The notes under the pieces are model-generated. The model made no database searches, was not told the origin of the DNA, and worked only from the letters and a program-made list of their open reading frames with translations. DNA of 64,000 nt, taken from assembly GCA_963556695.1 (NCBI GenBank), contig CAUWAG010000003.1, positions 1,860,001 to 1,924,000 of the forward strand, written 5' to 3'. A program made the position numbers and the translations under genes. Shown piece after piece: positions 21,447-31,662 of the stretch; within the stretch, counting starts at the first letter, position 1, and each line of letters opens with the position of its first letter. The stretch comes from Anthostomella pinea (lineage: Eukaryota; Ascomycota; Sordariomycetes; Xylariales; Xylariaceae).

Positions 21447-22842
21447 ATGGCGCCGCCAACTATTGTTCTAATCACGGGTGCAAACCGCGGTCTGGGAGAA
21501 GGACTCGTAAAGCGCTACCTCACCAAGCCTAACCACGTCGTGATCGCCCTCAACCGTAACCCAGCCTGGCCGTATGGCGCAATGGTCAAATGCGCCTGGT
21601 TGTGTTCTCGTTTGTGCGGTGGGCGACGAGAACAAGTGGGTTCGAATCCTGCTATGGCCCCCTTTCTGACCCGGCTTGTGCGAGTCGATAACCAGCACAC
21701 GACAGTGGAGAGGCCCCATTTTATCGCAGAGCCCGATAGCCAAGCAGCTTGTCTCCACAATACCCACTCCTGCGAGGTTTTCCCCCTTGTGGTTTCCCTC
21801 GCCAGCAGATAACAAACACCTACTCCACCCACCAATGCGACATATATCGAACGGCTACTGGAACGATATGTACACCAGAGAACTGAGGTTCACTGGGTCG
21901 CTTTGTCACTAGATAGGAGGTTTTTCTGACGGAATCGTGCTTGGGTATTGACTAAAACCATCTGAACACTCCAGATTGGTACCGCTACAGCGAGGATAGG
22001 CTCGTGCGCGGATCTGAATGTATCTAATTTGACACCTCTACAACCTTGCGATGCAATGGCTCTGGGAGGCGTGGTTTGCACTACTGAGGAGCTACCCCCC
22101 ACGTTAAATACAAAACAAACAAACAAACGTAACCCAGCCCACCCAACTTCCAAAGCTCTCTCCGATCTTCCCCAGGCGGACGGCAGCCGTCTGATCGTCA
22201 TCAAGGCCGACGCGTTCGTCGAGCGGGACGCCCACGACGCCGTCAAGGAGCTGGAGCAATCGCACGGCATCGAACACATCGACATCGTGATCGCCAATGC
22301 TGGTATTTCGGCTGTCTGGCCCACGGTAGCCGACGTTAAACTCGCGGACTTGAAGGCCCACATGGAGCCCAATGTCTACGGCGTCGTGGCGCTGTACCAG
22401 GCGACGCGCGCGCTGCTGAAGAAGTCGTCCAGGGAGCCCGTGTTCGCGCCGATGGGGTCCACGGCCGGCATGTTCAAGTGAGTATCTATTCCGTCGGGGC
22501 CAGGGGGTCCTGGCCCAAGTCTTACTAATGCGCGACAGTAACCAACCACCAATCCCCAATGCGGCGTACGGCCCGTCGAAGGCGGCGACGAACTGGTTCG
22601 CTATCAGGATCAACACCGAGGACGACTGGCTTAACGCCTTCGTCATGTGTCCCGGCTGGGTGACGACCGAGCTGGGGGCCGTGGGCGCCAGAGGCCTGGG
22701 CTTCAGCGAAGAAGCCATCGCCAAGATGTTGATAGGCGTCGATGAATCGTGTGAGGGTATGATGAAGGTGCTCGCGGATACATCCAAGGAGAAGCACGGC
22801 GGGAAAATGGTGGCCTATAATGGAGATGTCATTGAGTGGTAG
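21447..22842 (+). CDS. Short-chain dehydrogenase/reductase, interrupted by a SINE
   Basis: SDR family, closest in pattern to fungal norsolorinic-acid-ketoreductase-like enzymes; NAD(P)H-dependent, substrate unknown. Motifs are TGANRGLGEGLVKRYL (cofactor glycine motif), IVIANAGIS, and YGPSKAATNWF (YxxxK catalytic pair). A GT-AG intron at 22478-22538 joins GMF|NNQPP. The coding frame would be contiguous (ALNRNPAHPTSKALSDLP) if the SINE at 21567-22127 and one copy of its 12-bp target duplication were absent. With splicing from the GT inside the first duplication to the AG inside the second (exons 21447-21555, 22138-22477, 22539-22842) the product is 250 residues and in frame. The ATG is at 21447. 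Without that splice the gene is broken. Confidence 0.75.
21567..22127 (+). mobile_element. tRNA-derived SINE, 561 bp, with 12-bp target-site duplication
   Basis: The element lies between identical 12-mers CGTAACCCAGCC at 21555-21566 and 22128-22139. Its head is tRNA-like: a 7-bp acceptor stem pairs 21568-21574 with 21653-21659, an A box is TGGCGCAATGG (21575-21585), and the B box is GGTTCGAATCC (21639-21649). The head is about 92 nt, the size of a type II (Leu/Ser-like) tRNA. The 3' end is a CAAA-rich tail. A tRNA head, pol III boxes, A-rich tail and long target duplication together define a SINE. No related copy was noticed elsewhere in the window. Confidence 0.85.
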
Positions 22843-23098
22843 AAGGACTTAGTTCAGACTGCAGGAGCCACGTGCCCCATCAGTCTTGTATTCAGACACA
22901 GTCAATAGGAATAGAGCTACATGAAGTGTATGACCTATTTGGACTGTCTCCGTTCCACTTGTTATTGGATCTCCCAAGGGAAACTCAGACGACGAGAACC
23001 CGGAGAGTTTTCAAGACTACGCTTGGTCTCTCGCACACCAGGTCAACCCATCCTATTGAAGCATCCATAGAAGCCTTGCTACCTATGACCATGCCTTC

Positions 23099-23972
23099 TC
23101 AACCAATCCAATTGATCACGAGTTGCGGTGAGCTAGAAATCGGGACATGACCAGCATCGATGCAGGTAATGTCGACCTTCTTTCCACTGGCCTCCTCAAT
23201 CCTCTTGATCCCAGTCCGCTGGGACTCGGCCGGAATCACTCGGTCGTTCTCGCAGATCAGGTACGACACTGGGACGTCGTTGTAGCCGGCATGCGTCAAC
23301 GGGCTGCCAAATGCGGCGGCCGACTGCCGGGTGAATCTCCTGACCATCCTCTCGCCTTCTTCGGCGGGGAGGTCTGAGAAGCTCTTGGACGCTTCCTTCG
23401 AGAACTCGACGTAATATAGCCATCCGTTCTCCTAAGGCAGAAAGTATCAGGCATCGACCATCCAGACGGGCAAAATGCAGAAGAATGCACAGAGAGAAGA
23501 ATGAATGTCAAGAGAGGGCTAATCTTGCATCGATTGATGTCGATGGTCTTCCAGGATCCTCCTGCGCCGCACCGGTCAAAGCCTCAGCACCCGTCATGCC
23601 AACAGCCGGAACAAGCGCCGTGAGGTAGGCGATCCGCACAATGCCCCCGGGCTTGCCCTGCTTCTTCCTCTCCGCGACCCGCAGTCCGCGCGTGCTCTCT
23701 GTCATGGGGACGCCGCCATACGAGTGCGCTACAATAATGATCTCCCTCCCGGCATCGGCGAGCACCTCGACCTCCCGGGCAATGAGCGCCGCATCGGCGT
23801 ACATATCCGGCGCCTTGTGTCCGTCCCTTGCGCCCCCGCTTCCTAGACCTGCGGTTTCCATGTGCAGGGCGCGGATGTCGTGGCCCTGATCGGCGATGGG
23901 GCGGACCACGGGGTCATGGAGCTCTGGGAGCCCGAACGCGCCGGGAATGATGAGGATGGAGATCTTGGACAT
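23099..23972 (-). CDS. Alpha/beta hydrolase, probably frame-broken
   Basis: Start ATG at 23972. Exon 1 encodes SILIIPGAFGLPELHDPVV and the nucleophile elbow AHSYGGVPM (GxSxG-like, Ser in HSYGG), up to about 23555. Exon 2 (23431-23099) begins ENGWLYYVEFSKEA and carries PVSYLICENDRVIPAESQR (acid residue region) and DAGHVPISSSP (catalytic His). The acceptor at 23432 (CTTAG) is clear. The exon-1 frame shifts by one base near 23550: the expected continuation (SWKTIDIN) lies in another frame. There is also no good GT donor; the best is a GC donor (GCAAGA). Either a small indel is present or the gene is decaying. Substrate unknown; the family includes esterases and haloperoxidase-like enzymes. Confidence 0.65.
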
Positions 23973-24563
23973 GGCTGCTGACAGGTGTGGTTTCGAGACG
24001 CAGAGAAGAGGAAGTCGTTCGCAAATGGCGATCTGTTGTCACAGATGCGGTCTTAACAGTTCAACCCCGCCCGATGTTACAAATCAAAGCATTACAAGTC
24101 ATGCCACTGCGCCTCTCCCTCGCAGCCGACGAGGATGGGCTGAGGCCTCGGAACATTGTTGATGGACTGTTTTAATTGGGGGACCTATACGACCAGTTGA
24201 CATCAAGCCAGAGCTTATTGGAGCGTACTTGCCATTGTACAGTCTTCGTAGATTATTGAAAACAATATTCTAGCCAATGGTATCTGATCACGACTAGTGT
24301 TGAGCAACCCAACCGACAAGTTGCGGATGTCGATGTCGTTGCCGTGCTCAGGGGTAAACGGACACCACAATGAGATGCCGATCCCAACCACCTGCAAAGG
24401 GTGCAGGTAGCATTAACCCCACCCGGCGACCGTTTGCGTTTGTTTCGACGTCTCAACCACTCCTCATGTTGACAGCAAGCATTCAGGATTACAGACAGTT
24501 TGAATACCGCAGAGCTTATACAAGGGAGCTTGAACAAGCGTGTGTTGACCAGACTGCTTAACA
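23973..24563. promoter_or_regulatory. Divergent upstream region of the hydrolase and DUF885 genes
   Basis: 591 bp between outward-facing starts. No recognisable element or gene. Confidence 0.35.
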
Positions 24564-26758
24564 ATGGCTACGAATCTGACGTACGGCTCTCATCTTACCG
24601 GACGGCAGACCCGTCGGCTAGGTCCGATCTCCAAACTCACCCGACAGCAGCTCTGCAGTCTCATCCGGTGCATCCACGAAAGCCCTGGACAGGGCTGGAT
24701 CCAATGGCGCGCCAGCTTGCGAGAAGCCCTAGAAGTATACGGGCTCCTGGTACACATCGAATATGCGGATGCGAGTAACGGCCGTCCTGAATCTGAACGT
24801 CAGGAAGTAGCCTCATTCCTTTGGCACTCACTGTCGGACGAAGTACAGCGAATGATGCGAGGAATCGGTTGCAATATTACCACCCACCATTCCCGGCCCT
24901 CGCGCATGTACACATCGCTTTTGGAGCTCGGAGAAGCTAGCGGTCTGAAGTCGCGGTTTCTATGGAACATTGAAGCGACCTCTGGTGGACCTACACGAGA
25001 AAGCGATGTCGCAGAAGCCGAGATTGGCGAGGGCTGGACTACAGTCTCCCTACCTGCCGTTCATGTAGCCGCCTCTCGCGGACCTATGGATGAGGCCCCC
25101 GAAGAAACGATGCAAGACCGCATCGTGCGTATCACAGCCGATCTGGAATCCTTGACCTCCTACTACAACATCACAAGCTCATCCACGCGACATAACCGTC
25201 TAGACGAGTTCTACACAGAAGAGCTATCCAGCCTCAGACAGCAGCCCTTTCACTCATACGATCAAGACGAGAAGGTGGACTACATCCTTCTGAAGACCTA
25301 CCTCCGCCGCGCCCAGCGCACCCTCAAGCTGGACCAAGCTCGCGACGCAGCATCAGCACCCTTCATCGAGCCCTTTGCCGCACCCATCAAGGCCTGGCTC
25401 GAGGGCCGACAGAGCGTCGATGCGCCGCTCGACCCCAAGGCCGTGGCAGACAACTTCGCCACGACGGAGAAGGTCGTCTTCGAGTGCCAGGAGCACGTCC
25501 GGCGAACGCGGTGAAGTACTCCAAAGCGAAGGGGTACCGAGCTGCTCGCACGGTAGCCGAATTGCGCGAAGCGCTGAAGGAGATGCACGAGTTTTATAAG
25601 GGCTCCGATCCCCTGTGGGACTGGTGGGTGACGACGCCATACATCTCACTCGATGCCGCGCTGGGCGGCATGATCGACGCTATACGGCTGGCTCTGATGG
25701 GAGTGCAGCCCGATGACGACGACACTATAGTTGGGGAGCCGATTGGGCGGGATGGGCTGCTGACGGATCTAGAGGCCGAGATGATCCCGTATTCACCTGA
25801 GGAACTCCTTCGTATCGCAGACAAAGAATATGAGTGGTGCGAGGCAGAGATGAAGAAGGCGTCCCAAGACCTCGGCTTTGGCGACAAGTGGCGCGACGCC
25901 CTCGAGCACGTCAAGAATCTCTACGAGCCGCCCGCCTCGCAACCCACGTTCGTCAAGGCGCTCGTCCGCGAGGGCACAGACTACGTCAAAGCCCACGACC
26001 TCGTGACGGTGCCTCGCATCGCCGAAGAAGCCATCCACATGAACCGAATCCCGCCTTCGCAGCAGAAAGTGTCGCCCTTCTTCCTGGGCGGGCGGCAGCT
26101 CTGGGTCTCGTACCCGACGGCGGCCATGGCGCACGGCGACAAGCTGATGTCGCTGCGCGGCAACAACCGGCACTTCTGCAAGGCGACGGCCTTCCACGAG
26201 ATGATCCCTGGCCACCACCTGCAGCTGTTCGTCGGCGAGCGCAGCCGGCGGGCGTACCGCGGCGCGCTGTTTGACACGCCCTTTTTTGTCGAGGGCTGGG
26301 CGCTGTACTGGGAGATGGTGCTCTGGCGGCGCGGCGGCTTCTTCCGCGGCGCCGAGGACCGCGTCGGCACGCTGTTCTGGCGCATGCACCGCTGCGCCCG
26401 CATTATTTTTTCAGTCAAGTTCCACCTGGGCCGCATGACCGCGCAGGAGTGCGTAGACCTGCTCGTCGATATGGTGGGCCATGAGCGGGCGACGGCCGAT
26501 GGCGAGGTCAGGCGCAGCTTCAATGGGGACTATAGCCCGCTATACCAGGCGGGGTATCTATTGGGCGCATTACAGATGATGAAACTGCGCGAGGAGGCTG
26601 TGGGCCAGGGAGGAGCCGGGATGGGGGAGAAGGAGTTCCACGATAGGATCCTAAGGGCGAATACCATGCCCATTGAGATGCTAAGGGCGCTGCTTTTAGG
26701 TAAGGAGTTGGAAGAAGACTTCACGTCGGAGTGGAAGTTTTACGGGGACAAGATCTAG
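24564..26758 (+). CDS. DUF885 metalloprotease-like protein with an internal frameshift
   Basis: Two overlapping frames: 24564-25514 (316 residues) and a second frame that becomes homologous from about 25508 to 26758. The DUF885 body starts near residue 185 (ADLESLTSYYNITSSSTRHN). It continues through YILLKTYLRRAQRTL, and in the second frame through WWVTTPYISLDAAL, the metal-site motif FHEMIPGHHLQ (HExxH-like), FVEGWALYWE and a conserved C-terminus. The frames overlap by about 30 bp with no room for an intron, so a one-base indel near 25505 is the simplest reading. The first 180 residues do not belong to the family and have no hit I recognise; they could be a separate gene or an N-terminal extension. 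Peptidase activity is presumed from bacterial relatives. Confidence 0.78.
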
Positions 26759-27514
26759 CCGGATTATGCTTGAGGTAGTTCGTGAGGATATCGGCGCATG
26801 GTTATCTCGAATCGACATATTGTACAGGAGCTGTAAACTACTACTGCCGTATCCCTTTTCGCATTTGTCTGTTGCCTGCGTCGTGGCGGCGTCAATGTTC
26901 CCATATAGGTTTCTTGACGTTTTATCGAAACTGGACCTAATGTACGAGGCGTTCGCCCCTTGCCCCTATGTGTGACGGGGCGATGATACCCCATAGAATT
27001 GCAGGTTGGACAACCACCGCCGATAAAACAAGAATGCAGAACCTTTACGGAGCGTTACTGGTGATCGCTCTTCCACCCGACAGAACCTACCTGGAGCACT
27101 TGGCCCAAAGATAGAAAATGGGGCGAGGCAAGGACGAAGAGGTCCTACAGCCCCTGACGAGAATGGGACCTAGGGTTAGGGTTAGGGTTAGGGTTAGACT
27201 CTGTCCGGGGAGGAGGCGGGCGTCAGGGCCTAGGGGCGACGCGAGAGCTGGTGGAGCCTCTAGAGGAGCTGTTTGTCGCTGCGGTGAGGGCTTGGAACGT
27301 CGAGCGGGCTTTTTTGAGTTGCTGGCTCATGCTCTTGTCGAGTGGTGAGTAGGGGAGAGCTGAGATGGGAGATAGACTATGGGCCCCTATCTCTGGTAGC
27401 TTCGCAACGTCATCAATCAATGAGTAGGTTAACTGCTTGAACTCCAAATCATCCTTGTTTGTAATCTCTATTTCGCGTGAATGTTATTGAAGGTTCTACT
27501 CTAGCAAGTATTCG
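26759..27514. other. Intergenic, contains a telomere-type repeat
   Basis: No confident gene. A minus-strand ORF (27447-27223, 74 codons) has some helical character (SMSQQLKKARSTFQALTAA), but I cannot support it. The TTAGGG tract is listed separately. Confidence 0.35.
27171..27197 (+). repeat. Interstitial telomeric repeat, (TTAGGG)4-like
   Basis: Four tandem GGGTTA/TTAGGG units in 27 bp, perfect. TTAGGG is the telomere unit of most filamentous fungi. Here it lies inside a gene-rich region between DUF885 and the ankyrin gene. Confidence 0.9.
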
Positions 27515-29184
27515 TCAATACTTGCCCACCCACTGCCACGTTCGCCGGACAATGCGCACACCCCCCCGCAACATCTGGAACTGAGGCTCCCTCTCATCCC
27601 ACCGATATCGATTCCTCTCCTTCTCGTCGACCTCCCGGTCCTCAGCCCCAAGCGAGAGCAGGAAGTCCACTATCCACTCAGCCGCGTTCGTCTTTGCCCA
27701 GACGACGGGTGAATCCCCACGGCTAGCATAGCCTCGGTTGAGAGGAGCCCCGGCCCGAACCAGCAGGGAGATGACCGTTGGGTTCTTGATGAGAATCGCG
27801 CAGCGGAGTGCCTCCTGCCCGACCGATAGCTCGTACGAGTAAGCCTCGTGGACCAGGTCTGGGTCCTTCTGCAAGAGCCACCGCACCAGATGGGCCTGCC
27901 CTCCGTCTGCGGCCTGCCTCAGGGCGCTTACCATGCTGGCCCCCTGCTCGAGTAGCAGTTGGACCACTTCCTGGTGGCCGTTGAGCGCTGCGACCTTGAT
28001 GGGGTCCTGTGACTCCCTCGTGTGTTTGAAATTCACATCTGCCCCGTAGCTCAACAGCAGGCGGACCATTGCAATGTTGCCTTTCCTTGAAGCGATACTG
28101 AGCGCACACCCGTAACCGCGAGAATCAGGATAGGGAGCCGCGTTCACGTCCGCGCCGTCGTCCAGCACCAGCTTTACGACGTCTCTTTGGCTGCTCGTTG
28201 CCGCCGCCCAGAGCATCTCCTCCCTCAGCTTGGGACAGTCGGAGAGGCTACTCGCGGCGTTCTGTAACAGGAGGTTGATGAGGTGAGTATGGCCGCCTAT
28301 CGTCGCAGCTAGGACAGCCCGGGCAAACTCCTTCCCGAGGGGCGATAACCCTTCTCTACGTGCTGCTAACAAGAGGCGGGTGATGTCTTCGTGTCCTCCT
28401 CGAGCGGCTGCACTCAGTGCGCTTCCCGCTGCGCTCCGTTCCTGGAAGGCAAGCTGCACACCCACATTCGCCTGCGGGTACCAGATGTCGTCCTCGGTGT
28501 AGCTGCCAGCTTGCGGATCTGCACCGTGATCCAAGAGGGAGCGCACTATATCGGCGTCGCCCCAGGCTGCGGCAATCTGCAGTGGGCGGCCGAAATAGGG
28601 GCTTTCTGCATTGACGTCCGCCAGAGCCGGTGACGCGTCCTGAAGCAGAGCCATGGCCCGAGGTAGGTCTCCCAGCACGATGAGGCCACTCAGCCTATTC
28701 TGTGCTTCCATCTTGGCGTCGATGTCCTTGATGTCTCCTCTGATCTGCCGAGGCTTGCCCGGGTACTTGTGCGCAGCCGCCTCGGCGATCAGCAGGGACG
28801 GCCCACACTGATGGTCGTCGTCGGGCTCTGCCACAAGATTGAGTTCCTGATTGACGATCTGAATGACATGTACAACCTTGTTCTTGGTGGCGCTGCGAGA
28901 ACGTGACAGGAGGATCCTTGCTTTGAGCTCCGGTGGCATCTGGAGATGTAGGTGGGGGGTAGCCGGGTCGTCGATGTCGACAACATGGCTATTGCAGATT
29001 GCTGACAACACTGCGGTATCGAACATTCCTGCAACCTTGGTCAGGCCCGGGTCTGAGGCTCGAGTGTCGCACACGACTTACGATTGACTAGTCGAAGGCG
29101 CACGGCCTTGTAGATGCCGATGGTGGCCACGAGGTGATCAACTATCAGTGTGAAAACGTCGCTTGGGAGGGCTTGAAGATCCAT
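27515..29184 (-). CDS. Ankyrin-repeat protein with F-box-like N-terminus
   Basis: Two exons, 29184-29082 and 29028-27515, with a 53-bp GT-AG intron (GTAAGT...TTGCAG), giving 538 residues. Exon 1 encodes MDLQALPSDVFTLIVDHLV, an F-box-like start common in fungal ankyrin proteins. From about residue 170 at least eight ankyrin units follow, for example GRPLQIAAAWGDADIVRSLL, GYGCALSIASRKGNIAMVRL and DPIKVAALNGHQEVVQLLLE. No signal peptide or membrane segment is present. The role is probably protein binding; partners are unknown. The exon-2 frame also opens with a GTG inside the intron, but the spliced ATG start is clearly better. Confidence 0.88.
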
Positions 29185-30052
29185 GATGGAAGGTTTGTTG
29201 TGTCAAATTGCGAGTTACAATTGAAGGCTCGCGTTGCATATTCGGATTTGTGAGAGGCGATTGAAAAATAGGTAGGGCAGCTGTGCTCATGTGTTTGTGT
29301 GTACGTGTCAGCAAGTGGCGAGCGATGGACAGATGAGGCGATGCCTGACGACTCATATTCCTTCACTAGCCGAGGTCATCATTGCCACGTGTGGCAGTAC
29401 TAGGTACCTAGGTATACATACATGTTGACACAGTCAAAACATGCGTACCTGGCGCTTCACTGGATCGATTCTATCGGCATGACGCGAGATGTGACATTAT
29501 TATGGAGCTGGAAATGTGTTCTCAATAGCATACAGTATGTAGCTCTCGCGCTACTACTTCCAATACTAGCGACCTATGCGTCCAGAATGGTACCCTGTTA
29601 GCATGCCCTAAACATAGTAACAATCCTTACCAAAGTTCGGAATCGCGCTACCAATACTTTAGTTACCCGGATCCGCATCGTTGAGGCGCAAGAGTACATA
29701 GGATTAGACGTGATCCATATGGGCCACGAAGGCACAGGTGTCTGGTCATGTCGTGGCCGATACGATCCTACGCGTAGTCTAGGCTACCACGATCAGCCTT
29801 CTGTGCCGTTTTCCGAACCCACTGCCGGCGTCAGCGACAGGTCAGATTTGCTTCCAATAATAGAGCAATTGCATGCTATGGAGTACTGTGCCACTTCGGA
29901 GTTTGCCTCCTGTAGGGAATAAAAGGAGCCGTTGACGAGCTTTCTCAAAACCACCTGGCTAAATATTGTAGTAATCGGTCTAACAGTTATTCTCAATATT
30001 ATTATACGAACAATACCAGCAGTACGCTTAGTTTATCCTCGCCAACTTCGCA
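29185..30052. other. Intergenic, no gene seen
   Basis: Divergent upstream region of the ankyrin and secreted-protein genes. No element recognised. Confidence 0.4.
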
Positions 30053-31063
30053 ATGAGACTCCTCGCCGGTCAAAATGCTTGGATCTTGGCGGCTGTCCTT
30101 GGACTGCAGGGCCTTTGCAACGGGAATCCAGTTGCTCCCAAGCCCAACTCCCTAGACGCCCTCGCTAGGCGCGTCGAGGTACCTGGTCTGAACACACCAT
30201 CAGACGAATTCCCTGCTTCGCGTCGAAAAGCGAGAGCTCGTCGGGGGGAGGATATCCCCCAACTAGGGCTGGGTGGTGGTTTCGGGACGGCTCAGCCTAT
30301 TGGCACCTATGAGCAGAAAGGGGATCAGAGACTGGCAGCCTACGATGAGGCTCGCAAGAAAAAAACGCCAGATACCACCATCTTCGATAACGCAGACGAA
30401 AGTGGCAAGAGTGGCGATGAGCACAAGTCCTTCTTTAACATTTACAAGAACGAGGACTACTTCGAGTTTGATACGGAAACCATCCCAACCACGAATTATC
30501 CTGAGCTGCAGGGCTTTAAGTCTGCAGATACTGGTGTTGACCTTGGTGATATCAAAGAGCTGGAGGAAACGACCATTAGGGATGCCACTGGCGACATGTT
30601 CAAAGAGGTCATCAACCTCGGCGCATACGACAAGAAAGGGAAAATCATCGTGGCCGTATCGGCCTTCAAGGAGAATAACCACACGCCCCGCGGCCGCCAA
30701 TACGTTCCCATCAATGAAGTCGGATGGCAGGTGTATGCGCACACTGCCGAGGGGAACGTGGAGAATCTCAAAGTGATCTTTTTGATGAACATACAGAACA
30801 AGGGCTTTTGGAGCATCACGGCCAAGAACTACGAGGAGTTTGGCAAGAAGACCGATGAGATGGTCGTCTGGGAGGCAGGACACGGTGATGCCTTGAAGCG
30901 ATTCAAGCGTTTCTTGGGAAGTGACAACATCAATGGCAAGCTGCTTGCCTTGACCAACCACCACAACGCTATCAAGGACAAGGATATTGCAAAGGTGATC
31001 ACCATTCCCAAGGACGTCCCTGGTTCGCAAGGGAAATTCACAGCTGCTTTAGTCCTAGAATGA
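30053..31063 (+). CDS. Secreted protein of unknown function
   Basis: 336 residues, single exon. Residues 1-24 are a signal peptide (AWILAAVLGLQGLCNG). Dibasic sites follow (LARR near 40, SRRKARARRG near 60), consistent with Kex2-type processing of a propeptide, so the mature chain may start near residue 66. The remainder is hydrophilic with mixed alpha/beta character and contains TNYPELQGFKSADTGVDLGD and IFLMNIQNKGFWSITAKNYE. No cysteine is present in the mature part. I recognise no family. It could be an effector-like protein or an extracellular enzyme of an undescribed family. Confidence 0.7.
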   Translation: MRLLAGQNAWILAAVLGLQGLCNGNPVAPKPNSLDALARRVEVPGLNTPSDEFPASRRKARARRGEDIPQLGLGGGFGTAQPIGTYEQKGDQRLAAYDEARKKKTPDTTIFDNADESGKSGDEHKSFFNIYKNEDYFEFDTETIPTTNYPELQGFKSADTGVDLGDIKELEETTIRDATGDMFKEVINLGAYDKKGKIIVAVSAFKENNHTPRGRQYVPINEVGWQVYAHTAEGNVENLKVIFLMNIQNKGFWSITAKNYEEFGKKTDEMVVWEAGHGDALKRFKRFLGSDNINGKLLALTNHHNAIKDKDIAKVITIPKDVPGSQGKFTAALVLE

Positions 31064-31662
31064 GAAGGGAGTGTGGCATGTTGAGTTGGGATAAGGGGAG
31101 AATCATAGAATGTAAATCTGCAACTGCAAATTAGACGTATTGCACTGGGGCAGAGTTATCAGACCACCCCCATCCGGCCATTTGGCCACCTATATAGCCT
31201 GGCAACAGGATTACCACATTCCCTTAGCATACGATCATCCGCGCAAAGCACTCCTTTTTGAGCCTTGAACAGACCATATCTGCCCTGACTAGTGATATCC
31301 CCCTTATCATGACGTGAGAAGCCACTTAGAAGTGGCTGGATGCTCTCACGGCTATCAAGCAAGAGATAGAGACCGCAATAAAGGAACTGGTGGACTTTGG
31401 GGTATACTTGTTGGTTGGTAGGCAGAAGACGTCCAATGAGCCTGGAAAGGGGGACACGTGGTACCTTGCGCACGGGTTTGGTCTAATATCACGTGATGTC
31501 GTGACTAATTGACGCGCTCTTCTACCCCATTTAGAGAACGCGTCTACATAGCTCCTAACTTTGGGGTCCTCTACGATTACACTCGTATCGGGCGCCTTAA
31601 TATGTGCCCTTGAATCAAGTATCAATTGGGCTGGTCCCTCGCAACGTCGCTCTACCGTCAGA
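31064..31662. promoter_or_regulatory. Intergenic/promoter of DNA polymerase kappa with an ACGCGT box
   Basis: ACGCGT at 31538-31543 matches the MluI cell-cycle box that drives DNA-synthesis genes in yeasts, 120 bp before the polymerase start. CACGTG-type sites lie near 31455 and 31491. The match is short and its use is unproven. Confidence 0.35.

Noticed and set aside
25793..26389. 198-codon antisense ORF over DUF885
   Set aside because: Arg/Val-rich shadow of the GC-rich coding strand; no homology.
21447..31063. A secondary-metabolite cluster suggested by KMO, SDR and hydrolase genes
   Set aside because: No polyketide synthase, peptide synthetase, terpene synthase, cluster regulator or P450 is visible.
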